17,716 nt of DNA from a bacterium. Its GTDB lineage: Bacteria > AUK180. This document shows positions 1 through 4,910 of this stretch, one piece after another. A model generated the notes under the pieces. The model was not told the origin of the DNA, made no database searches, and saw nothing but the letters and a program-made list of their open reading frames with translations. Each line of letters begins with the position of its first letter. The stretch's first letter is position 1. The position numbers and the translations under genes are program-made. The DNA lies in assembly GCA_030622125.1 (NCBI GenBank), contig JAUXGM010000030.1, positions 1 through 17,716 of the forward strand. The letters run 5' to 3'.

Positions 1-318
1 AATGGTGAGGGAGTATTATATATGCCACATAGTAATATATTATTTAGAGGCGAGATTGACAAATTTGAATTGCAATATGTCTGTCATCAGGATGAACCGA
101 ATAATGTGTATCTTCAACCAATATATTATATAGAAGGAAAAGCAGCGACTGATATCACAAGAAACAGAAAAAATTATAAAGAACGATTCTGGATAAAGAT
201 ACCGGCAATAAAGAATGAATATTTAATGCCAAGAATTCGTCCTAAGCAACTCTCAGAAAGATATGAGAAAAATTATTTTGAACAAATAGAAAAGAGAAAA
301 AAAGGAGAAAAGAAATAA
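1..318 (+). CDS. C-terminal part of an unrecognised protein, cut by the window edge
   Basis: The reading frame is open from the first base of the window to the stop at 318, so this is probably the 3' end of a longer gene. An internal ATG at 22 preceded by GAGGGAG eight bases upstream is an alternative start and would give a complete 98-residue protein. The protein has no signal peptide. Its middle has alternating hydrophobic residues with YLQPIYYIEGKA, a pattern I associate with beta-sheet C-terminal domains of secreted or regulatory proteins, and the last 30 residues are very rich in Lys, Glu and Arg. A short secreted ORF follows 34 bases downstream. I do not recognise the family. Confidence 0.55.
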   Translation, partial: NGEGVLYMPHSNILFRGEIDKFELQYVCHQDEPNNVYLQPIYYIEGKAATDITRNRKNYKERFWIKIPAIKNEYLMPRIRPKQLSERYEKNYFEQIEKRKKGEKK

Positions 319-352
319 GAATATTAAAATTAAATAATTTAGGAGTTTACAT

Positions 353-541
353 ATGAATATAAAAAGAACTATAATATCAGTTTTGCTGTTAGGAATTTTT
401 ATTCAAAATGCTTTTTGTACAAACAATTTCAAAGTTCTTGATTTAGTTATAAAACAATATAATTACAATGGGCCAAATTGGATATTTGATCAACGACAAT
501 TATTTTTACCATTCAACGACAACTATTTTTCCCGTTTTTGA
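353..541 (+). CDS. Short secreted protein of unknown function (possible gene remnant)
   Basis: A 62-residue ORF with a good ribosome site (AGGAG eight bases before the ATG). The N-terminus is a clear export signal: MNIKRT followed by a hydrophobic stretch (about residues 7-17) ending near Ala-Phe-Cys at 20-22. The residue before that Cys is Phe, so it is not a convincing lipobox, and a type I signal peptide fits better. Only about 40 residues remain after cleavage, rich in Asn, Phe and Tyr. That is very short for an exported domain, so it may be the start of a larger protein truncated by a stop. The downstream 500 bases show no continuation that I can see. It may be co-transcribed with the gene ending at 318. 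Function unknown. Confidence 0.45.
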   Translation: MNIKRTIISVLLLGIFIQNAFCTNNFKVLDLVIKQYNYNGPNWIFDQRQLFLPFNDNYFSRF

Positions 542-819
542 TAATACATAATTTCATAGATTTTTCAATTGTTCATCTTAAAACTTAATAGAATATTTTC
601 TTTGAAGGTAATAAGATAATACCTTGATTCTACTACACTGGACGCATTTTTTAGCTTCAATATTTATTATTTTAATATTTTAATTTAAATAGGATATCGA
701 AAACTCAAAAAAAGCAGGAGTTTTAATTGTCGTCAAACGGGAATTTTAATTGACGCTCATCAGTCCCTCTTTTTATGGGGTACGGAATTTAATATTGTTT
801 TACTTATCAATTTATCAAC

Positions 820-863
820 GGGTAGACACACGGGTTTACCCCTACGGCTTTTTTATTCTTTTT
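820..863 (+). repeat. Hairpin element with CCCCTACGG and T-run flank, copy 1
   Basis: GGGTAGAC (820-827) pairs with GTTTACCC (834-841), allowing one G-T wobble, around a 6-base loop. It is followed by CTACGGCTTTTTT and more T-rich sequence. A second copy in the opposite orientation lies at 2283-2315, with a different stem but the same CCCCTACGG-then-T flank. The T-run makes it able in principle to act as a terminator for plus-strand transcription from the two small genes upstream. The shared flank suggests a dispersed repeat family. Confidence 0.5.
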
Positions 864-865
864 TT

Positions 866-889
866 ATGGGCACGGCATGCCGTGCCCAT
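866..889. repeat. Perfect 24-bp palindrome
   Basis: ATGGGCACGGCA is followed directly by its exact reverse complement TGCCGTGCCCAT. It is GC-rich in a strongly AT-rich gap and lies 25 bases beyond the hairpin at 820-841. There is no T-run right after it. It looks like a dispersed extragenic palindrome and could also be a bidirectional stem. Confidence 0.6.
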
Positions 890-999
890 ACGATTCGTAA
901 CTTACAATCACCGCACCAATATATAGAGCGGGGTAAACTCGGAACTATTTACATTTTTAATTGAATTATTAACTTTTTTAATATTTTTTAAGATTTTAC

Positions 1000-1028
1000 T
1001 TGACATTATCAATTTTTTATGTTATAAT
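1000..1028 (+). promoter_or_regulatory. Consensus sigma-70 promoter of the DUF2089 operon
   Basis: TTGACA (1000-1005), 17-bp spacer, TATAAT (1023-1028). Both hexamers match consensus exactly. The predicted start near 1035 leaves a very short leader before the AAGGAGG at 1039-1045. A 7-bp inverted repeat overlaps the -10 box (separate entry). Confidence 0.8.
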
Positions 1029-1039
1029 ATAATATAACA
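1020..1039. promoter_or_regulatory. Candidate operator overlapping the -10 box
   Basis: TGTTATA (1020-1026) and TATAACA (1033-1039) form a perfect 7-bp inverted repeat with a 6-base spacer. It covers the -10 element and the expected transcription start. A repressor bound here would block the promoter. The first gene product is a putative HTH protein, so autoregulation is plausible but inferred. The AT-richness means chance cannot be excluded. Confidence 0.35.
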
Positions 1040-1050
1040 AGGAGGTTGCT

Positions 1051-1419
1051 ATGAAGATAATTAGCAGATGTCCTTCCTGTAATAGCACAATGGTTATACG
1101 GGAGGTGGAATGTCCGAAGTGCGGACTTACGATCAGAGGTACTTTCGATAGGGAGAATTTTATGGATCTTCCTGATGGAATGCTTAATTTTATGCTTATT
1201 TTTATCAAAAACCGTGGGAATATAAAGGAGGTGGAGAAAGAACTTGATATTTCATATCCTACGGTCAGGAATAAGCTTGATGATCTAATTGAATTATTAG
1301 GGTTTCCTGTAAGTAGAGAGCAGGAGGACTACAAAAGTGCAAGGTTGGAAATCCTTGAAAAATTGGGAAGTGGTGAGCTTTCAGCCACCGAAGCGGCAGA
1401 AAGACTAAAAAGACTATAA
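1051..1419 (+). CDS. DUF2089-type zinc-ribbon/HTH regulator
   Basis: A 122-residue protein matching the DUF2089 layout. An N-terminal zinc ribbon has two Cys pairs (CPSC at about 7-10, CPKC at about 21-24). A helical, HTH-like middle (about residues 34-85) contains SYPTVRNKLDDLIELLGFP, reminiscent of DNA-binding recognition helices. A short C-terminal helical hairpin (about 95-122, LEKLGSGELSATEAAERL) resembles a SHOCT-like module. The start is fixed by AAGGAGG five bases upstream and a consensus promoter. The next gene, 13 bases downstream, begins with a similar helical hairpin, so the two products may interact through it. In other bacteria such proteins sit beside DUF4097/YvlB-like genes, often with envelope-stress functions. 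The role here is inferred. Confidence 0.8.
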   Translation: MKIISRCPSCNSTMVIREVECPKCGLTIRGTFDRENFMDLPDGMLNFMLIFIKNRGNIKEVEKELDISYPTVRNKLDDLIELLGFPVSREQEDYKSARLEILEKLGSGELSATEAAERLKRL

Positions 1420-1432
1420 TCAGGAGGTTATA

Positions 1433-2215
1433 ATGGATGAAGAATTGAAAAAGTTGTTTGATTTATTTGAGGAAGGTAAGATCTCAAAGGATGAGTTTAT
1501 TGATCTTGTCAAAGCAATAAAGGAAGGTGATAAAAAATCGGAGAGAAAATCACAAAGTAAGAAATTCAAATTTGTATTTGACAATGATGCAATAAATGAT
1601 ATGAAAGAAGGATTTAAGGAGATGTTTGATGGAATGGGTAATGTTATTCAAGATATAATTCCCAAAAGGGAAAAAACTGAAAATGAATATGAGATAAAGG
1701 GAATTGAAAAAATTGAGATAGCTATTCTGGGTGGTAATCTGCATTATGAAAAAAGTGATGAAAAAAAAGTTATTATTGAAAGAAATGCTTATTCGGAAAA
1801 GGTAAATATTGATGGAAAAACAATGAAAATATCTATTATGAAGGGTGATGCATCTATTAAAATCCCTGAATCCATAGATGATATTTCTATAAAGATATTA
1901 GGTGGGAATGTTGAAGGTTTCGGTGATATTAAGGATTTTTCAATAAATGTAAAAGGTGGTAATGCCGACATAAAATGTGAAGATATTAAAAATCTTGAAG
2001 CAAATATTTTAGGTGGAAATCTGCTTTTATCACTTCCGAAGGATATTGATGCAACAATGAATTTAGAACTTAGAGGCGGTAACTTCAAATCGGATATCGG
2101 AACTGTGAAACCCTGTCAAAATGGTTCAATGGTTGGTACTTTCGGCTCCGGCAAAAAAGGAAAAATGGATATTTCAATAGTAGGCGGTAGCTTCAAGATC
2201 AATGCTCTGCACTAA
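1433..2215 (+). CDS. SHOCT-like plus DUF4097-like beta-solenoid protein
   Basis: A 260-residue protein with no signal peptide or membrane helix. Residues 1-30 form a SHOCT-like helical hairpin (LFDLFEEGKISKDEFIDLV). A charged linker follows. From about residue 88 there is a repetitive beta-rich domain with at least six Gly-Gly motifs spaced 20-50 residues apart (ILGGNLHYE, ILGGNVEGF, VKGGNADIK, ILGGNLLLS, LRGGNFKSD, IVGGSFKIN). This is the signature of DUF4097-type proteins such as YvlB and LiaX. AGGAGG five bases before the ATG supports the start. It forms an operon with the DUF2089 gene and is the last gene before a long repeat region. LiaX-like proteins sense or respond to cell-envelope stress in Firmicutes. 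Whether that holds here is unknown. Confidence 0.7.
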   Translation: MDEELKKLFDLFEEGKISKDEFIDLVKAIKEGDKKSERKSQSKKFKFVFDNDAINDMKEGFKEMFDGMGNVIQDIIPKREKTENEYEIKGIEKIEIAILGGNLHYEKSDEKKVIIERNAYSEKVNIDGKTMKISIMKGDASIKIPESIDDISIKILGGNVEGFGDIKDFSINVKGGNADIKCEDIKNLEANILGGNLLLSLPKDIDATMNLELRGGNFKSDIGTVKPCQNGSMVGTFGSGKKGKMDISIVGGSFKINALH

Positions 2216-2240
2216 GGAAGTTGATTAGAAAATACGGGAA

Positions 2241-2280
2241 ATGGGTGTATGAGTGAATGGGTTGATGGGTTAATGAGTAA
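2241..2280 (+). repeat. Octamer array ATGRGTNN, five units
   Basis: Five consecutive 8-base units, each matching ATGRGTNN with no indel (starts at 2241, 2249, 2257, 2265, 2273). It is the first of several short-period degenerate arrays in the gaps of this window. Non-coding; function unknown. Confidence 0.7.
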
Positions 2281-2282
2281 AG

Positions 2283-2315
2283 AAAAAAACCGTAGGGGTC
2301 GTTCGTGAACGACCC
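2283..2315 (-). repeat. Hairpin element with CCCCTACGG and T-run flank, copy 2 (inverted)
   Basis: GGGTCGTTC (2296-2304) and GAACGACCC (2307-2315) form a perfect 9-bp stem with a 2-base loop. On the minus strand the stem is followed by CTACGGTTTTTTT, the same flank as the copy at 820-863. It faces the opposite way to copy 1. Confidence 0.6.
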
Positions 2316-2343
2316 GTTTGGAGTTTGAAGTTTGGGATTTGAG
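2316..2343 (+). repeat. Heptamer array RTTTGRN, four units
   Basis: Four consecutive 7-base units (starts at 2316, 2323, 2330, 2337) matching RTTTGRN, immediately abutting the hairpin that ends at 2315. A partial fifth unit may follow. Non-coding. Confidence 0.6.
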
Positions 2344-2387
2344 GTTGGTAAGAAAAAAAATATAAAACTCCGAAAAACCATAAAAGA

Positions 2388-2432
2388 GGGACATACCTCA
2401 ACAAAGAGATTTTTTTTGTTGAGGTGTGTCCC
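2388..2432. repeat. Long hairpin at the left end of the 71-bp array
   Basis: GGGACATACCTCAACAAA (2388-2405) pairs with TTTGTTGAGGTGTGTCCC (2415-2432): 18 bp with one G-U wobble and a 9-base loop. The 3' arm ends inside the first TGTCCCGGA of the tandem array. There is no T-run after the stem, so it is not a standard terminator. It looks like a palindromic extragenic repeat. As RNA it would form a very stable stem downstream of the DUF4097-like gene. Confidence 0.65.
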
Positions 2433-2852
2433 GGATTCTTCCTTAGATAACGATAGACCACCCGAGAACAGTATAGACAAAGGAAATAGAATGACTGTGT
2501 CCCGGACTCTTCATTAGATAACGATAAATTATCCGAGAACAATATAGCCAAAGGAAATAAAATGATTGTGTCCCGGATTCTTCCTTAGATAACAATAAAT
2601 TACCCGAAAACAATATAGCCAAAGGGAATAAAATGACTGTGTCCCGGACTCTTCATTAGATAACGATAGACTACCCGAGAACAATATAGCCAAAGGAAAT
2701 AGAAAGACTGTGTCCCGGACTCTTCATTAGATAACGATAGACCACCCGAGAACAATATAGCCAAAGGAAATAGAAAGACTGTGTCCCGGACTCTTCCTTA
2801 AATAACGATAGCCCATCCGAAAACGATATAGCCAAAGGAAATAGATAAAGGG
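2427..2852. repeat. Tandem array: six units of exactly 71 bp
   Basis: TGTCCCGGA begins at 2427, 2498, 2569, 2640, 2711 and 2782, each step exactly 71 bases with no indels. Units 4 and 5 differ at one base; others differ at several positions, mostly transitions. Each unit opens with CCGGAYTCTTC, and most end near AATGAYTG or AAGACTG. These ends recall the GGATTCTTC...AGAATGACAG element seen at 4036-4174. The last unit decays at its end. Because 71 is not a multiple of three, a coding role is unlikely. The array lies 46 bp upstream of the putative fumarase promoter. Confidence 0.9.
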
Positions 2853-2898
2853 GTTCTGAATGACAGAAATTCCGCAAAAAACTACACAAAAAAAAAAC

Positions 2899-2927
2899 TT
2901 GACTTTTAAAAAAAAGTGTTATAATAT
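2899..2927 (+). promoter_or_regulatory. Probable promoter of the fumarase/Kor/Hdr/Frd operon
   Basis: TTGACT (2899-2904) with TATAAT at 2920-2925 (15-bp spacer) or TAATAT at 2922-2927 (17-bp spacer). It is the only good promoter between the repeat array and the fumarase gene. A start near 2933 would give a leader of about 165 bases. Confidence 0.6.
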
Positions 2928-2976
2928 TTTAGTATTGTAATTAAACAATATAATAGATTCTATTTTGAAGGAGAAA

Positions 2977-3078
2977 ATGAGGAATTTTTTTTGTGTCAAA
3001 ATTAGTAAAGATCTGGGTATAACTTCTAACTTATATGTAAATTATTATTTAAAAACACATTTTAATAATTACAAATAA
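2977..3078 (+). CDS. Possible 33-codon leader ORF upstream of fumarase
   Basis: ATG at 2977 is preceded by GAAGGAG (2967-2973), only three bases from the start. The frame runs 33 codons to TAA at 3076-3078 and ends 21 bases before the fumarase start. The product (beginning MRNFFCVKISKDLG) is basic and hydrophobic with no recognised motif. It could be a translated leader peptide or chance in an AT-rich leader. The short spacing and lack of homology knowledge keep confidence low. Confidence 0.22.
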   Translation: MRNFFCVKISKDLGITSNLYVNYYLKTHFNNYK

Positions 3079-3099
3079 AAACACCACAGGAGGTGAATA

Positions 3100-3945
3100 A
3101 TGAGGGAAGTAGATGTTACTGAATTAACTGACGCCGTAAAAAGGATGGTTATTGAATCAAACTATTACATTGTTGATGATGTTTCTAATGCCTTGAAAAA
3201 AGCTTATGAAAAGGAAACATCAGAAACGGGTAAAGCAATTTTAAAGATGATATTTGCTAATCATGAAGTTTCAAGAAAAGAAAAGATGCCTATGTGTCAG
3301 GATACCGGTGTAGCAGTTTTCTTTGTTGAAATCGGTCAGGAAATCCATCTTGTCAACGGCAATTACGAAGATGCAATAAATGAAGGTGTCCGACAGGGAT
3401 ATAAGGAGGGCTATCTCAGAAAATCCATGGTTGGTGATCCTGTAATAGAACGGAAGAATACAGGTGATAATACCCCGGCGGTTATCCATACAAGAATAGT
3501 TCGGGGAGATAAGATAAAAATTATTGTCGCACCAAAGGGCGGTGGTTCGGAAAATATGAGCGAAGTTAGGATGATGAAGGCAGCGGACGGCATGGAAGGG
3601 GTTATGGATTTTGTTGTAGAAAGGGTTAGTAAATCAGGTGGTAATCCTTGTCCGCCCGTTATTGTCGGTGTAGGCATCGGCGGAGATTTTGAAATGTCCG
3701 CAATCCTGGCAAAAAAATCTTTATTAAGGAACATTGGCGAAAGAAATTCCAATCCGAAATATGCAAAGGTTGAAGAAGAATTATTAGAAAGAATAAATAA
3801 ATTGGGTATCGGTCCTATGGGACTTGGAGGCAAAACAACGGCACTTGAAGTTTTTATAGAATATATCCCATGTCATATTGCATCTATGCCTGTTGCCGTT
3901 AATCTTAATTGTCATGTGGCAAGACACATAAAAATAATTATATAG
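3100..3945 (+). CDS. fumA: Fumarate hydratase class I, alpha subunit
   Basis: A 281-residue protein, the usual length for the separate alpha subunit of two-subunit, oxygen-sensitive class I fumarase (TtdA/FumA N-terminal type), interconverting fumarate and L-malate. It shows the three Cys ligands of the [4Fe-4S] catalytic cluster: Cys66 in MPMCQDTG, Cys184 in GGNPCPPV and Cys258 in YIPCHIASMPVA. It also has the family motifs GSENMSEVRM and GIGGDFEMSAILAKK. The start is fixed by AGGAGGTG seven bases upstream. It is first in the long central-metabolism operon. Unusually, its beta partner is not adjacent but lies 379 bases away beyond a repeat-filled gap. Some databases would name it ttdA or fumarase subunit alpha, so the symbol is a convention. 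Confidence 0.93.
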   Translation: MREVDVTELTDAVKRMVIESNYYIVDDVSNALKKAYEKETSETGKAILKMIFANHEVSRKEKMPMCQDTGVAVFFVEIGQEIHLVNGNYEDAINEGVRQGYKEGYLRKSMVGDPVIERKNTGDNTPAVIHTRIVRGDKIKIIVAPKGGGSENMSEVRMMKAADGMEGVMDFVVERVSKSGGNPCPPVIVGVGIGGDFEMSAILAKKSLLRNIGERNSNPKYAKVEEELLERINKLGIGPMGLGGKTTALEVFIEYIPCHIASMPVAVNLNCHVARHIKIII

Positions 3946-3993
3946 AGCATATGAGAATACAAATACAGTTCAAAAGTTCAAGAAAGTCTTCAT

Positions 3994-4174
3994 CTGTCAT
4001 ATTGAGCAAAGCGAAATATCCAGAAAGTCAAAATACTGGATTCTTCACCACAAGGGTTCAGAATGACAGAGAAGAGAATGCAAAGAGTGGATTCTTCGGG
4101 ACTTCGTCCCTCAGAATGACGGGCGAGGGGGAACTCCAAAGAATAGATCCTTCACATTCGTTCAGGATGACAGG
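3994..4174. repeat. Four copies of a GGATTCTTC...CAGAATGACAG extragenic element
   Basis: Copy 1 (3994-4023) is inverted: CTGTCATATTGAG to ATATCCAG. Copies 2 (4036-4069), 3 (4088-4123) and 4 (about 4145-4174) run the other way, from (T)GGATTCTTC or GATCCTTC to TCAGAATGACAG or TCAGGATGACAG. Copies 1 and 2 form a long imperfect inverted repeat. Copy 3 contains its own hairpin GGGAC-TTC-GTCCC (4098-4110). A fragment of the same element (GGGTTCTGAATGACAGA) lies at 2851-2867, and TGAACAAAGTGAA at 15425-15437 may be another. Confidence 0.65.
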
Positions 4175-4179
4175 AAAAG

Positions 4180-4214
4180 AACTCATAACTCAGAACTCAG
4201 AACTCACAACTCAC
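4180..4214 (+). repeat. Heptamer array AACTCAN, five units
   Basis: Five consecutive units matching AACTCAN without indels (starts at 4180, 4187, 4194, 4201, 4208), followed by decayed copies to about 4240. Non-coding. Confidence 0.75.
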
Positions 4215-4324
4215 GACTCTTACTCGGGACTCGCAACTTCTACATCAGAACTTTTGAACCCCGCACCCAATTGGTGCTGGGTGAACTTTGGAACTTTTAA
4301 ACAAAATTTAGAAAGGAGTTTAAT

Positions 4325-4879
4325 ATGGCGGAATACAAATTGAAAACCCCATTGGAGGAAAAGGATTTAGAGAAATTGAAGATAGGAGATCAGATCCTTT
4401 TAAGTGGAATTATTTATACTGCAAGGGATGCTGCCCATAAAAAGGTAGTTGATCTTATTGAAAAGAATGAACCATTGCCGTTTGATATGAAAGGAGCGGT
4501 GATCTATTATGTAGGACCTGCGCCTGCAAAGCCCGGTTATGCAATAGGTTCAGCTGGACCAACAACCAGTTATAGAATGGATCCTTATGCACCGATTCTT
4601 ATGAATCACGGCTTGAAAGGGATGATTGGAAAGGGACCTCGCAGCCAGAGTGTTATTGATTCAATGGTAAAAAATAAAGCGGTGTATTTAGCTGCCGTAG
4701 GTGGTGCTGCTGCACTTATTGCAAAATCAATTAAAAAAGCGGAGATTATTGCTTATGAGGATTTAAAATCAGAGGCAATAAGAAGATTGGAGGTAGAAGA
4801 TTTCCCTTGTGTCGTAGCAAATGATATTTACGGGAATGATCTTTATAAAGAAGGCACAGCTAAATATAAAGAGGAATAA
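4325..4879 (+). CDS. fumB: Fumarate hydratase class I, beta subunit
   Basis: A 184-residue protein, the expected size for the beta (C-terminal) subunit of two-subunit class I fumarase. It completes the active site on the alpha subunit's iron-sulfur cluster. Family motifs include TARDAAHKK (about residues 32-40), GPTTSYRMD, MNHGLKGMIGKGPRS and a late DFPCVVANDIYGNDLY. AAAGGAG seven bases upstream supports the ATG. The ferredoxin-KorA fusion follows 31 bases downstream, so transcription probably continues into the kor genes. The repeat-rich gap before it could alter the relative expression of the two fumarase subunits. That is inference. The symbol follows the alpha/beta naming convention and does not mean E. 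coli FumB. Confidence 0.92.
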   Translation: MAEYKLKTPLEEKDLEKLKIGDQILLSGIIYTARDAAHKKVVDLIEKNEPLPFDMKGAVIYYVGPAPAKPGYAIGSAGPTTSYRMDPYAPILMNHGLKGMIGKGPRSQSVIDSMVKNKAVYLAAVGGAAALIAKSIKKAEIIAYEDLKSEAIRRLEVEDFPCVVANDIYGNDLYKEGTAKYKEE

Positions 4880-4910
4880 AAAAATACCGTTATGAAGATA
4901 GGAGTTTTAA

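Larger units (their letters stand above)
542..999. other. Non-coding gap with short repeats and palindromes
   Basis: No credible gene on either strand. It holds an inverted repeat AAAACTC/GAGTTTT (700-706, 718-724), a direct repeat GGARTTTTAATTGWCG (717-732 and 740-755), a hairpin followed by a T-rich run (820-863) and a perfect 24-bp palindrome (866-889). It ends at the promoter of the DUF2089 operon. Confidence 0.6.
3968..4259. repeat. 292-bp segment bounded by 12-bp perfect inverted repeats
   Basis: GTTCAAAAGTTC at 3968-3979 and its exact reverse complement GAACTTTTGAAC at 4248-4259 enclose all the small repeats of this gap. There is no transposase. The layout resembles a small non-autonomous insertion, but no target-site duplication was recognised, and the 12-mers could also be independent simple-repeat fragments. 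Confidence 0.4.
3946..4324. other. Repeat-filled gap separating the two fumarase subunit genes
   Basis: 379 bases without a credible gene. It is bounded near both ends by the perfect inverted pair GTTCAAAAGTTC (3968-3979) and GAACTTTTGAAC (4248-4259). It contains four related GGATTCTTC/CAGAATGACAG elements, a heptamer array and a small stem CACCCA/TGGGTG (4264-4283 region). AAAGGAG near 4311-4317 then serves fumarase beta. No terminator with a T-run is visible. Confidence 0.7.

Noticed and set aside
353-541. Lipoprotein
   Set aside because: The residue before the candidate Cys is Phe, which does not fit a lipobox.
2427-2852. CRISPR array
   Set aside because: The full 71-bp unit is conserved end to end with no variable spacers between short repeats, and no cas genes are in the window.
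2199-2889. Several small ORFs on both strands across the 2216-2889 repeats
   Set aside because: They are translations of the 71-bp array and neighbouring hairpins. The 71-base period shifts frame each unit, so no repeated protein is encoded consistently.
542-3099. tRNA, rRNA or known riboswitch in the non-coding gaps
   Set aside because: No cloverleaf, rRNA core or recognised riboswitch motif was found by eye. A covariance search would be decisive.
3411-3833. 140-residue minus-strand ORF inside fumarase alpha
   Set aside because: Shadow of a strongly supported gene; no ribosome site or family motif. The same applies to minus-strand ORFs at 14502-14813 and 1789-2088 and the plus-strand ORF at 16511-16861.
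3909-4343. 144-residue ORF overlapping the end of fumarase alpha and the whole repeat gap
   Set aside because: It overlaps fumA in another frame, runs through palindromic and heptamer repeats, and its translation is low-complexity Ser/Thr-rich repeat sequence with no ribosome site.
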